The notes under the pieces: model-generated
What the model saw: the letters and a program-made list of their open reading frames with translations, nothing else
Told to the model about the DNA's origin: nothing
Databases searched by the model: none
Translations under genes and position numbers: made by a program
DNA from: Candidatus Omnitrophota bacterium
GTDB lineage: Bacteria; Omnitrophota; Gorgyraeia; Gygaellales; Profunditerraquicolaceae
NCBI GenBank assembly: GCA_018822885.1
Contig: JAHJJA010000037.1
Coordinates: 1-36,043, forward strand
Length of the DNA stretch: 36,043 bases
Direction: 5' to 3'
Shown: in pieces, positions 1 through 7,272 of the stretch
Layout: each line of letters begins with the position of its first letter
Position numbering within the stretch: the stretch's first letter is position 1

Positions 1-75
1 ATGGATGAATATATGGCGGCGCTGTTTTTTCCGCATACGGACTTGTCCAAATTCCCGAGTATTAAGGTAAAATAA
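1..75 (+). CDS. C-terminal tail of a protein, probably DUF4445/RACo-like corrinoid activator (partial)
   Basis: The first 25 codons are open in frame 1 and end in TAA at 73-75; the gene begins outside the window. The visible residues include EYMAALFFPHTDLSKFPS. An 'F-x-PHT-D' ending resembles the C-terminus of DUF4445 ferredoxin/ASKHA ATPases (AcsV, RACo), which reductively reactivate the corrinoid iron-sulfur protein. The next genes are cooC, acsD and acsE, which is the place such an activator is found in acs operons. The identity rests on a short tail remembered from the family plus context, so it is tentative. The stop lies one base before the cooC start, implying one transcript. Confidence 0.5.
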   Translation: MDEYMAALFFPHTDLSKFPSIKVK

Positions 76-76
76 T

Positions 77-829
77 ATGGGTTACGTAATCGCAATGGCA
101 GGCAAAGGGGGCACGGGAAAGACTACTATTGCCGCGCTTATCGTCAGGTTGATCAAAGAGAAAAAGCTTGGTTCCGTCTTGGCTATAGATGCCGATCCGA
201 ATAGCAATCTCGGGGAAGTATTAGGGCTCAAGCAAAAATCTACCATCGGAGAGATCCTGGATGAAATTTCAACTCATCCGGAGAAAGTTCCTGTTGATAT
301 GGGTAAGGATCATTTTATTGAATACCAGGTGCAGACTGCTATTGTCGAGGGGGAAGGTTTTGATGTGCTTACTATGGGCAGGCCGGAGGGCCCGGGTTGT
401 TACTGCTATGTGAATAATGCCCTGCGCAATGTAATGGGGAAACTTATCAAAGACTATGATTACGTGGTCATAGATAATGAGGCCGGTTTAGAGCATTTAT
501 CGCGCCGCACTACGCGCTCGGCAGATGCCTTTGTCGTAGTCTCAAATGCAAGTGCTGTCGGGCTTAAGGCCGCAAAGAGGATAAGGGAACTTATCAAGGA
601 ATTAAAGATAAACGTCAAAAAAGAGCTTTTGGTGATAAATTCTTCCCAAGAAAATATAGAAAAGCAAAGGATCGATGATTTAAAACTTGATTATCTGGGA
701 AGCGTACCTTATGATATGGACATTGAGAAAATAAGTTTAAACGGCAATTCATTGATGGATTTAAATGAAAAGACAGCGAGTTTATCGGCGCTACGTAAGA
801 TCGGAGAAAGAATATGGCAACGCAATTAA
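77..829 (+). CDS. cooC: CooC/AcsF-type nickel-insertion ATPase for CO dehydrogenase/acetyl-CoA synthase
   Basis: A 250-residue MinD/CooC P-loop ATPase. GKGGTGKTT at residues 9-17 is a deviant Walker A with the signature lysine; a Walker B-like DNEAGLEHLSRR lies at about 133-144. EGPGCYCYVNN includes C108 and C110, the CxC pair which in CooC binds metal at the dimer interface. The family matures nickel sites of CODH or acetyl-CoA synthase in the cytoplasm. The length is normal for the family. The start ATG lies directly after the upstream stop, and the 3' end overlaps acsD by 16 bases, so translation is probably coupled. CODH and acetyl-CoA synthase catalytic subunits are not in the window. 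AcsF or CooC specificity cannot be told from the sequence alone. Confidence 0.93.
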   Translation: MGYVIAMAGKGGTGKTTIAALIVRLIKEKKLGSVLAIDADPNSNLGEVLGLKQKSTIGEILDEISTHPEKVPVDMGKDHFIEYQVQTAIVEGEGFDVLTMGRPEGPGCYCYVNNALRNVMGKLIKDYDYVVIDNEAGLEHLSRRTTRSADAFVVVSNASAVGLKAAKRIRELIKELKINVKKELLVINSSQENIEKQRIDDLKLDYLGSVPYDMDIEKISLNGNSLMDLNEKTASLSALRKIGERIWQRN

Positions 830-1782
830 TTCAGGATAAATGGTCAGGAGCGATTTCAACGGTAAATATCGGCGCGCTTAAAGAAGAGGGGGGCAGCCGT
901 TCGCAGGTAATAAAAATCGGAGGGGAACAGTCTTTGCCCTGCCTGTTTAAGGAAGGCGCGATTCCTAATAAGCCGGTTATTGCCTTTGAAGTTTTCGATG
1001 TCGCCCCCGATGACTGGCCGCAAGAATTAGTCAGGCCCTACAGTGATGTTTTGAGCGATCCTTTTGCCTGGGCAGAGAAATGCGTAAAGACTTACAAGGC
1101 AAAGATTCTGTGCGTAAGGCTGATGGGCGCGCATCCTGACTCCGGAGACAAGACTCCTGATGAAGAGGCAAAGTTTATCTCGGCGCTTTTAAAGAAAGTT
1201 GACGTACCTTTGGTCATTATAGGCTCCGGTGACGACGCCAAAGATAATCAGGTGTTACCTGCTGTTTCGGAAGCGGCTAAGGGAGAGCGTTGTTTAATAG
1301 GAAGCGCTGTGCAGGATAATTATAAAACGCTTGTCGGTGCTGTTTCTGCCGACGGCCACAGCATAATCGCAGAGTCTCCGATCGATATTAATATTGCCAA
1401 ACAGTTAAATATTTTGATCTCTGACATGGGTTTGCCCATTGAGCGTATAGTGATAAATCCCACGATAGGCGCATTAGGATACGGGCTTGAATACGCGTAT
1501 TCGATCATGGAGCGCGCAAGGCTTGCGGCTTTATCGGGAGACAAGACTGTTGCAAGCCCCTTTATATGTTTTGCCGGGCATGAAGCATGGCGCGCAAAAG
1601 AGGCAAAGGTCAGCGTACGGGAGTTTCCTGACTGGGGACAAGAAGCAGAGCGCGGTATAATTTGGGAGATGCTTACTGCTACCGCCTTGATTCAGGCAGG
1701 AGCCGATCTTTTGGTAATGCGCCACCCAAAGGCAATAGAGAAAGTCAATGGCTATATAGAGAATCTTTGGAAGGGCGCTTAA
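814..1782 (+). CDS. acsD: Corrinoid iron-sulfur protein small subunit (acetyl-CoA decarbonylase/synthase delta)
   Basis: A 322-residue protein matching the CdhD/AcsD family: N-terminal QLIQDKWSGAISTVNIG, then a TIM-barrel body with VRLMGAHPDSGDKTPDEEA at about 101-119 and INPTIGALGYGLEY near 215. With the large subunit CdhE/AcsC it forms the corrinoid iron-sulfur protein that accepts the methyl group from methyl-tetrahydrofolate and passes it to acetyl-CoA synthase. I see no cluster-binding cysteine motif, as expected because the 4Fe-4S cluster sits in the large subunit. It overlaps cooC by 16 bases, with a GGAG-type ribosome binding site inside cooC, and precedes acsE by about 20 bases. The large subunit gene must lie upstream or elsewhere. 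Confidence 0.92.
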   Translation: MATQLIQDKWSGAISTVNIGALKEEGGSRSQVIKIGGEQSLPCLFKEGAIPNKPVIAFEVFDVAPDDWPQELVRPYSDVLSDPFAWAEKCVKTYKAKILCVRLMGAHPDSGDKTPDEEAKFISALLKKVDVPLVIIGSGDDAKDNQVLPAVSEAAKGERCLIGSAVQDNYKTLVGAVSADGHSIIAESPIDINIAKQLNILISDMGLPIERIVINPTIGALGYGLEYAYSIMERARLAALSGDKTVASPFICFAGHEAWRAKEAKVSVREFPDWGQEAERGIIWEMLTATALIQAGADLLVMRHPKAIEKVNGYIENLWKGA

Positions 1783-1801
1783 GGGATAGCGGGAGGATCG
1801 A

Positions 1802-2590
1802 TTGTTTATTATAGGTGAATTGATCAATGGCATGTATCAAAATATCGGCAATGCCATAAAAGAAAAAAATAAAGCAGTGATTCAGAAATGTGCCTTGGAG
1901 CAGATAAATGCAGGGGCAGGTGCTCTGGATGTCAATTGCGGCCCGGCTTCTAAACAGCCGGTTTCGGATATCCAATGGCTTGTGGAAGCGATCCAGGAAG
2001 TCACGGACAAGACGATCTGCTTAGATTCAAGTAAGCCGCAGGTGATTGAGTCAGGTTTGAAAGTCATAAAAAATAAGGTTATTATCAATTCTACTACCGC
2101 GGACCCGGAAAAACTGGAGAAGCTCATCCCTTTGGCAAAACAGTATAACGCAAAACTTATAGCCCTGACAATAAGTTCAAAAGGAATACCGCAGAATAAA
2201 GACCAGCGCCTTGAATTAGCGGCGATGATTGTCTCTGCTTGCGTTGATATGGGATTTTCTACGGAGGATTTATATCTTGATCCTATAGCCATGCCTGTCA
2301 AAGTCGCGCAGGCTCAAGAGAAAGATATTCTGGAGGCGATCCGTGAATTTAAGGTCATTTCCGAACCAAGCCCAAAGACGGTCGTAGGTTTAAGTAATGT
2401 CTCTCAAGGCAGCACTTCGCGCAGCCTCATCAATAGGAATTTTCTTGCTATGGCCTTAGGAAACGGTTTAGATGCCGCGATCCTTGATCCATTGGATAAG
2501 GATTTGATTGATTCGGCTATTACTACAGAACTTATCTTAAACAAGAATATCTATTGTGATTCATTCTTGGAAGCATATAGGAAGAAATAG
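1802..2590 (+). CDS. acsE: Methyltetrahydrofolate:corrinoid iron-sulfur protein methyltransferase
   Basis: A 262-residue pterin-binding TIM-barrel protein. The N-terminus FIIGELINGMYQNIGNAI corresponds to the 'LIIGERINGMF' opening of AcsE/MeTr, followed by GALDVNCGPAS and ICLDSSKPQVIESGL, the pterin-site strands. It transfers the N5-methyl group of methyl-tetrahydrofolate to the cobalt of the AcsC-AcsD complex, the last step of the methyl branch of the Wood-Ljungdahl pathway. The start is TTG, chosen because the conserved FIIGE must be included and a GGGAGG ribosome binding site lies about 6 bases upstream; the next in-frame ATG would remove the first strand. The length is the family norm. 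It closes the acs operon in this window. Confidence 0.92.
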   Translation: MFIIGELINGMYQNIGNAIKEKNKAVIQKCALEQINAGAGALDVNCGPASKQPVSDIQWLVEAIQEVTDKTICLDSSKPQVIESGLKVIKNKVIINSTTADPEKLEKLIPLAKQYNAKLIALTISSKGIPQNKDQRLELAAMIVSACVDMGFSTEDLYLDPIAMPVKVAQAQEKDILEAIREFKVISEPSPKTVVGLSNVSQGSTSRSLINRNFLAMALGNGLDAAILDPLDKDLIDSAITTELILNKNIYCDSFLEAYRKK

Positions 2591-2603
2591 GTCAGGAGGG
2601 GAT

Positions 2604-2984
2604 ATGGAGCAGCATCACGAGGCGCATCACTTTAAGTCCAGGAATTTCTTGCATAGCCTTACAATCGCCACCAGGGGGGTCAGGCATCTTTTGGTGACTC
2701 ATCGCAACATGCGCGTAATCTTTATTCTGGGTATAATTGCTTTTTTTCTTGGCTTGTTGTTTAGGTTGGGCGCGCTTGAGATGGTCTCACTTTGTATCAC
2801 TATTACCGTAGTATTCATGGCGGAGATCTTTAATACCGCCATCGAGATGCTTATGGATATAATATCATTAGAGCACCATACAAAGATAAAACTTGTAAAA
2901 GATATTGCCGCGGCGGTGGTTATAATCGCTTGCTTAAATGCTGTTGCAGTGGCGTTTATATTATTCATAAGGAGGGTGATCTAA
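2604..2984 (+). CDS. dgkA: Diacylglycerol/undecaprenol kinase, DgkA family membrane protein
   Basis: A 126-residue integral membrane kinase with three predicted helices (about 37-53, 57-78 and 100-122). The DgkA signature is present as AEIFNTAIEMLMD at 73-85, with the catalytic glutamates E74 and E81, followed by VKDIAAAVV at about 98-106. The soluble N-terminus is histidine-rich (EQHHEAHHFKSRN). In bacteria outside Proteobacteria this family usually phosphorylates undecaprenol, so lipid-carrier recycling is likelier than diacylglycerol phosphorylation; this is inference. The ATG at 2604 is chosen over upstream in-frame codons because AGGAGGGG lies 5-8 bases before it. It follows acsE by 13 bases and may be co-transcribed, but there is no functional link to acetyl-CoA synthesis. 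Confidence 0.87.
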   Translation: MEQHHEAHHFKSRNFLHSLTIATRGVRHLLVTHRNMRVIFILGIIAFFLGLLFRLGALEMVSLCITITVVFMAEIFNTAIEMLMDIISLEHHTKIKLVKDIAAAVVIIACLNAVAVAFILFIRRVI

Positions 2985-3148
2985 TGATCAGGATCTTCCT
3001 AATAGCTGCCGGTATATGGAATATATTTGACGGATTGATCTCAATTGAGCTGCGTTCCCTTGGGCATTCAAGGCTTTCTGATTCTTGCAGGTTCATCAGG
3101 CTTTTGATCGGCCTGGGCTTGATAGTCGTGGCGTTCTTTATTAAATAA
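2984..3148 (+). CDS. Small hydrophobic membrane protein, 54 residues, function unknown
   Basis: The ATG overlaps the last base of the dgkA stop codon (TAATG) and is preceded by a near-perfect AAGGAGGGTGAT ribosome binding site, strong evidence that this short frame is translated. The protein begins MIRIFLIAAGIWNIFDGLIS and has two hydrophobic stretches (about 1-19 and 37-53) separated by a polar LRSLGHSRLSDSCRF segment, so two membrane helices are likely. I do not recognise a family. Its coupling to the DgkA-type kinase suggests co-expression, perhaps as an accessory subunit, but nothing in the sequence shows a function. Confidence 0.65.
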   Translation: MIRIFLIAAGIWNIFDGLISIELRSLGHSRLSDSCRFIRLLIGLGLIVVAFFIK

Positions 3149-3154
3149 ATTTTT

Positions 3155-3231
3155 GGCGGCGTAGCTCAGCCTGATAGAGCACTCGGCTCATACCCGATCG
3201 GCCACTGGTTTAAATCCAGTCGCCGCCACCA
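3155..3231 (+). tRNA. tRNA-Met(CAT), elongator type, CCA encoded
   Basis: The acceptor stem GGCGGCG (3155-3161) pairs with CGCCGCC (3221-3227), followed by discriminator A and an encoded CCA. The D-arm is GCTC/GAGC, the anticodon loop is CTCATAC with anticodon CAT at 3189-3191, and the T-arm is ACTGG/CCAGT. The GGCGGCG acceptor and the overall form match bacterial elongator Met tRNAs rather than initiator or lysidine-type Ile tRNAs. Oddities: the top anticodon-stem pair is C-T, the D-loop has G18-A19 rather than G18-G19, and the T-loop is TTTAAAT, so position 56 is T. The A19-T56 combination would keep a Watson-Crick tertiary pair. The 3' end is partly repeated downstream at 3334-3350. Confidence 0.88.
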
Positions 3232-3247
3232 ATTTAACGGGAAGTTT

Positions 3248-3276
3248 TCCCTTGCGCGGACTTTCCGCGCAAGGGA
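3248..3276. repeat. Perfect 13-bp inverted repeat (hairpin) after tRNA-Met
   Basis: TCCCTTGCGCGGA (3248-3260) and TCCGCGCAAGGGA (3264-3276) are exact reverse complements around a 3-base CTT loop. No T-run follows, so it is not a typical intrinsic terminator. It lies between the tRNA-Met and a second copy of the tRNA 3' end, and could be the core of a small palindromic element or a tRNA-processing hairpin. Confidence 0.8.
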
Positions 3277-3333
3277 CTGCGCCACTAACAAGTAAAATCA
3301 GTGCGGCTGGAAATCCAGTCCTGCAAAGCAGGG

Positions 3334-3350
3334 CCAGTCGCCGCCACCAA
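3334..3350 (+). repeat. Second copy of the tRNA-Met 3' end (17-bp direct repeat)
   Basis: CCAGTCGCCGCCACCAA occurs at 3216-3232 as the T-stem, acceptor and CCA of tRNA-Met, and again identically at 3334-3350, 118 bases downstream. No matching 5' half exists for the second copy, so this is not a second tRNA. A 6-base piece, CCAGTC, occurs a third time at 3315-3320. The arrangement resembles the direct repeats left when an element integrates at a tRNA 3' end and regenerates it. Confidence 0.75.
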
Positions 3351-3373
3351 ATCTCTGTGAACAAGGAGTATTT

Positions 3374-3655
3374 ATGTTGTCCGTTATAATGGCTACGCTC
3401 GGTATTATAGCGATCGCATCTTTTTGGATCCTGGGGATTTTATTATTCATATTCTGGATCAAGATGATCATTGATTGCGCAAAGAGGGAGTTTGCGAACC
3501 CGAATGATAAGGTCATTTGGATCATAGTGATCTGCCTTCTTCAGATATTGGGCGCGCTAATATATTGGTTTGTAATCAAGCAAAAAGACAAAGATCAAAT
3601 CTTAGTTTCAAGGGAAAATAAAAAAGACGGCGTAGAAGCAAGAAATAAAGATTAG
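3374..3655 (+). CDS. Small PLDc_N-domain membrane protein
   Basis: A 93-residue protein with two hydrophobic helices (about 1-29 and 47-66) flanking a short polar link. The stretch FWIKMIIDCAKREF, then KVIWIIVICLLQILGALIYW, matches the PLDc_N pattern (helix with acidic D, then W...GALIYW), a two-helix module found alone as a small membrane protein or at the N-terminus of cardiolipin synthases. The catalytic HKD domains are absent, so it is not an enzyme by itself. The C-terminal 27 residues are highly charged and probably cytoplasmic. AAGGAG lies about 7 bases before the ATG. It stands alone, followed by a strong terminator at 3671-3702. Confidence 0.72.
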   Translation: MLSVIMATLGIIAIASFWILGILLFIFWIKMIIDCAKREFANPNDKVIWIIVICLLQILGALIYWFVIKQKDKDQILVSRENKKDGVEARNKD

Positions 3656-3670
3656 AAGCCTAATATCATC

Positions 3671-3702
3671 AAAGGCGCTAGTATTTAATCTAGCGCCTTT
3701 TT
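3671..3702 (+). terminator. Intrinsic terminator after the PLDc_N gene
   Basis: AAAGGCGCTAG (3671-3681) and CTAGCGCCTTT (3690-3700) form a perfect 11-bp stem around an 8-base loop; the 3' strand runs into TTTTT. It ends the unit before the next membrane protein gene, and the A-rich 5' side could also stop transcription from the other strand. Confidence 0.85.
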
Positions 3703-3728
3703 GTTAATAATGAAAGAGAGGCTGTTAT

Positions 3729-4373
3729 ATGGGTATTCAAACAGAAAAACAGTCGCCTGCTGAAAAGCAATCTGTTTGGAATGATTTTAAGAAAAATTTT
3801 CCTTGGAAGGATTTATTTTTAGGTTTCGTGGTTCCGAAAGTAATCTTATTTATCGGTATCAGCCGTAACCTTACGTTCGTCGGAGGATCGCTCGCATTCT
3901 TTTGGTGCCTGATTGTCTTCTTGGCCGGTTACCGGCAAGGCCGCAAGATCAACGTGTTCGCTGTTATAGCCGTATTAATGATCCTGGCGAGGGTGATAAT
4001 CGTGATTGCCAAGAATAACCCTATTTTATATCTATATGTGATGTCTCTTGACAACCTGTTTTACGGGGTTGTGTTTCTTATTTCTTGTTTTTTCCGCCGC
4101 TCGTTGATACAGGTCTTTGCTGAAGCCTCGGGAGCCAATATCCCGGAAGAGATCCGTAAAAGCCCTTATTACTCAAAGGCATGGCGGATAGTTACCGCGG
4201 CTTGGGGTATAGTCTATTTTGCCACAGCTGTCATACTGGCATTATTGAAACTAAGTAATGTGAAATTTGTCGCAGGAATCGATATGCTGACTGGCTGGCC
4301 GACAATGATAGCGTTGATTTTCTTTACTATTCAGTTTCCAAAGTGGTATTGGAGGACCAGGATCAAGTTATGA
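3729..4373 (+). CDS. Polytopic membrane protein, similar to VC0807-family proteins
   Basis: A 214-residue protein with about six hydrophobic segments (near 29-45, 51-67, 75-93, 98-119, 150-171 and 185-200), the last two separated by a short loop. The charged first 25 residues precede the first helix. The segment RRSLIQVFAEA followed, after a gap, by YYSKAWRIVTAAWGIVYFATA resembles the central part of VC0807-type (intracellular septation protein A-like) proteins, whose function is not established. I see no catalytic motif. Its 3' end overlaps the tilS start as ATGA, so the two are probably translated together. The family call is a pattern match of moderate strength. Confidence 0.6.
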   Translation: MGIQTEKQSPAEKQSVWNDFKKNFPWKDLFLGFVVPKVILFIGISRNLTFVGGSLAFFWCLIVFLAGYRQGRKINVFAVIAVLMILARVIIVIAKNNPILYLYVMSLDNLFYGVVFLISCFFRRSLIQVFAEASGANIPEEIRKSPYYSKAWRIVTAAWGIVYFATAVILALLKLSNVKFVAGIDMLTGWPTMIALIFFTIQFPKWYWRTRIKL

Positions 4374-5344
4374 TTTTAGATAAGCTACGGCTGACGATCA
4401 GAAAATATGATCTTCTAAAGAAAGGCGATAGGTTAGTTGTGGGGGTCTCCGGTGGCCCGGATTCGCTTGCTTTGCTTTATTTGCTCAAGGCATTAGAAAA
4501 AGAATTCAGGTTGAACCTGCATATCGCCCACGTTGATCATATGTTGAGAAAGGAATCATTCAAAGATAGAGCATTAGTTGAGAGGGAGGCAAGATCGCTG
4601 GGTATTGCTGCGACTTTTACGCGGATCGACATAAATAAAATCGGCAAGAAAGGCTCCCTTGAGGAGATCGCGCGCAATGCCAGATTCGGCTTTTTGTTCC
4701 GGCTCGCTAAAGAGCTTGATGCCAATAAGATCGCCTTAGGCCACAATCTTGATGATCAAGCCGAGACTGTGTTGATGCGTATCTTAAGGGGGGCGGGAAT
4801 GTATGGCTTGGCCGGTATTATCCCAAAGAGGAGGTTTGGCCATTTTGAAATCATCCGGCCTTTAATCGAAATAAGAAGAAAGGAGATCGATTCTTTTTTG
4901 AGACGCAAAAGAATCAAACCTATTATTGATGCAACAAATTCAGAAGAGGTCTTCTTAAGGAATAAGATCAGGCATAAGCTGCTGCCATATTTAGAAAAAG
5001 AATATAATAAGAATATCAGGGAAGTGCTTACTAATATGGCGCAGAGCCTGGGTGTTGATTATGATTATTTGTCGCTAGTAGTTGATAGGACGGCAAGTCG
5101 TCTTGGCAATAGGCTGGATCTGGATAAATTAAGAAAAATCCATCCCTCTATACAAAGATTGATCTTTAGGCAAGCGATCGCAAGGTTAAAGAGCGATACT
5201 CGCAGCATTGATTTCCGCCATATTATAGAAATCGAAGATCTGATAGCTCACCGCCCCGTTAATTCAGTTGTTGACCTGCCTAAGCGGGTTTCAGTCAAAA
5301 AGAAGAAAAACCTCCTCGTTTTCTACCTCAGAAATTCTCGATAA
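4370..5344 (+). CDS. tilS: tRNA(Ile)-lysidine synthetase
   Basis: A 324-residue PP-loop ATPase. SGGPDS at 27-32 is the ATP-pyrophosphatase loop; HVDHMLR, LGHNLDDQAETVLMRILRGAG and an RNKIRHKLLPYLE segment are characteristic TilS blocks. The enzyme adds lysine to C34 of tRNA-Ile(CAU), changing both its amino acid identity and its decoding from AUG to AUA. The C-terminal part after about 215 is short, giving a compact TilS. I place the start at ATG 4370, where ATGA overlaps the upstream stop; a GTG at 4343 would add nine residues. The tilS-ftsH-folP-cdaA order is seen in many bacteria, though here ftsH has its own promoter. Confidence 0.93.
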   Translation: MILDKLRLTIRKYDLLKKGDRLVVGVSGGPDSLALLYLLKALEKEFRLNLHIAHVDHMLRKESFKDRALVEREARSLGIAATFTRIDINKIGKKGSLEEIARNARFGFLFRLAKELDANKIALGHNLDDQAETVLMRILRGAGMYGLAGIIPKRRFGHFEIIRPLIEIRRKEIDSFLRRKRIKPIIDATNSEEVFLRNKIRHKLLPYLEKEYNKNIREVLTNMAQSLGVDYDYLSLVVDRTASRLGNRLDLDKLRKIHPSIQRLIFRQAIARLKSDTRSIDFRHIIEIEDLIAHRPVNSVVDLPKRVSVKKKKNLLVFYLRNSR

Positions 5345-5347
5345 TGC

Positions 5348-5376
5348 TTGATTTTGTCTCCAATTGATATTATAAT
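5348..5376 (+). promoter_or_regulatory. Sigma-70-type promoter for ftsH operon
   Basis: TTGATT (5348-5353) and TATAAT (5371-5376) are separated by 17 bases, in the only gap between tilS and ftsH. Transcription would start near 5383, about 19 bases before the ftsH ATG. No operator-like repeat is evident. Confidence 0.7.
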
Positions 5377-5401
5377 AATTTTCTAAAAAGAAAGGTGCGA
5401 A

Positions 5402-7264
5402 ATGGCAAATAATATTCCGAACCCCAAGAAAAGCAATGCATTTAAGCGTTTACCGCTCGGGTGGATCATAGGTTTTTTTATCTTTATTATGGTAGTAAAT
5501 TACCTTAATACCATCTCTACTGGTATACCTCGGGAACTCGCCTATAGTGATTTTTACAATCTACTAAAGGATTCCCCCGATAAAATCAAATCCGTTTCGG
5601 TAGTAAATGTGGAGAACCGGCTTGAGGGGGAGCTTTCGGATAACAGCAAGTTTTATGTCAATATCCCTGAAAAAGACGAGCAGCTTCTTATTTTGATGCG
5701 CCAGAATCTGAAATATTTTAACGTAAAACCTCCGCGCACATTCTGGAGCGCGCTTATTTTTAATCTTGGCCCCATTTTGTTGTTGATACTTTTCTGGTGG
5801 TTTATGGCCGCGCGCGGCGAACAGCTTGGAAACAGGGTTATGAGCTTTGGAAAAGTCAGGCCAAAGATCCACAGCGAAAAAGATAACGAGAGGGCGACCT
5901 TCGCTGATGTTGCCGGAGTCGATGAGGCAAAAGAAGAATTAAAAGAAGTGATCGAGTTTCTTAAAGACCCTAAGAAGTTTCAGAAACTGGGAGGAAGAAT
6001 CCCCAAGGGGGTTTTATTAGTCGGTCCCCCCGGTTGCGGAAAGACTTTGATCGCTCGCGCAGTCGCAGGGGAAGCCGGTGTGCCGTTTTTTAGCATTTCC
6101 GGTTCGGACTTTGTAGAGATGTTTGTGGGTGTTGGAGCCAGCCGTGTGCGCGATTTATTTGAGCAGGGAAGGCGCGCGGCTAAGGTCTCCGGTAAAGGCG
6201 CTATTATCTTTATCGATGAGATAGATGCGGTGGGCCGGCTTCGTTTTTCGGGTATAGGCGGAGGGCATGATGAGCGCGAGCAGACATTAAATGCGCTTCT
6301 TGTGGAGATGGATGGATTTGATACTTCGCAAGGACTTATTCTCATCGCGGCGACAAATCGTCCTGACACTTTGGATCCTGCGCTTTTGCGCCCGGGTAGA
6401 TTTGACAGGAATATCATAGTTAACCTACCGGATATCAGGGGAAGAGAAGAGATCCTTAAGGTCCATGTCCGCAATATCAAGCTTGATCCCGGAGTGGATT
6501 TAAAGTCTCTTGCAAGTCAGACTCCCGGTTTTTCCGGGGCTGATATAGCTAATCTTTGTAACGAGGCAGCTCTTCTTGCCGCAAGGCATAACAAAGAAAC
6601 AGTGGAGATGTCCGATTTTGAAAAGTCAGTTGAGAGGGTGTTGATGGGGCCGGAAAAGAAGAGCCACATCATGTCTAAAAAGGAAAAGGAGATCACCTCT
6701 CTTCATGAATCAGGGCATGCTTTGTTATCTTTGCTGCTGCCGGAAGTAAACCCGCTGAAAAAAGTTTCCATAATCCCGCGCGGGCTGGCCGGAGGCTATA
6801 CCTTTACTCCTCCGCTTGAAGATAGGCATTATTGGACTAAAAGGGAGCTGATCTCAGAGATCACGATGATGCTTGGGGGCAGGGCTTCGGAGGAGCTAAA
6901 TCTAAATGAAGTCACTACCGGCGCACAGAACGATCTTGAAATGGCGACCCAAATGGCCAGGCGCATGGTGATGCAGTTTGGCATGTCCGAAAAACTAGGC
7001 CATATAACCCTGGGCCGCAGAGAGGGGCTTGTTTTCCTGGGGCGTGATATCATGGAGGAAAAAAACTACAGCGACGAGACGGCGCATATCATTGACGAAG
7101 AGGTAAAAAAGATTGTAGATGAGGCTTACATGTCGGCAAGAAGAATATTACAGGAAAACCTCGATAAATTAAAGACCCTCTCTAGTAAACTTTTAGAAAA
7201 AGAAGTGATGAACGGAGAAGAGGTAAAGCATTTGGTCGGGATAGAAAAAAAAGACGTTGCTTAA
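5402..7264 (+). CDS. ftsH: ATP-dependent zinc metalloprotease FtsH
   Basis: A 620-residue membrane AAA+ protease. Two membrane helices (about 18-37 and 117-134) bracket a periplasmic domain. The AAA domain has Walker A GPPGCGKT (208-215, with C where most FtsH have T), the pore loop MFVGVG (240-245), Walker B IIFIDEID (268-275) and the second region of homology around [17 protein letters not shown] (320-336). The zinc site is HESGH (435-439), with the conserved [12 protein letters not shown] further on. FtsH degrades unassembled membrane proteins and regulatory proteins as a hexamer at the inner membrane. The usual GAGLGGG loop reads FSGIGGG. It starts 19 bases after a predicted transcription start and is 8 bases from folP. 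Confidence 0.97.
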   Translation: MANNIPNPKKSNAFKRLPLGWIIGFFIFIMVVNYLNTISTGIPRELAYSDFYNLLKDSPDKIKSVSVVNVENRLEGELSDNSKFYVNIPEKDEQLLILMRQNLKYFNVKPPRTFWSALIFNLGPILLLILFWWFMAARGEQLGNRVMSFGKVRPKIHSEKDNERATFADVAGVDEAKEELKEVIEFLKDPKKFQKLGGRIPKGVLLVGPPGCGKTLIARAVAGEAGVPFFSISGSDFVEMFVGVGASRVRDLFEQGRRAAKVSGKGAIIFIDEIDAVGRLRFSGIGGGHDEREQTLNALLVEMDGFDTSQGLILIAATNRPDTLDPALLRPGRFDRNIIVNLPDIRGREEILKVHVRNIKLDPGVDLKSLASQTPGFSGADIANLCNEAALLAARHNKETVEMSDFEKSVERVLMGPEKKSHIMSKKEKEITSLHESGHALLSLLLPEVNPLKKVSIIPRGLAGGYTFTPPLEDRHYWTKRELISEITMMLGGRASEELNLNEVTTGAQNDLEMATQMARRMVMQFGMSEKLGHITLGRREGLVFLGRDIMEEKNYSDETAHIIDEEVKKIVDEAYMSARRILQENLDKLKTLSSKLLEKEVMNGEEVKHLVGIEKKDVA

Positions 7265-7272
7265 AGGTTTAA

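Noticed and set aside
3248-3276. Intrinsic terminator for tRNA-Met
   Set aside because: The stem is perfect but is followed by CTGCGCC, without a T-run.
3233-3350. Second tRNA gene after tRNA-Met
   Set aside because: Only the 3' part matches; no D-arm, anticodon arm or 5' acceptor strand can be formed.
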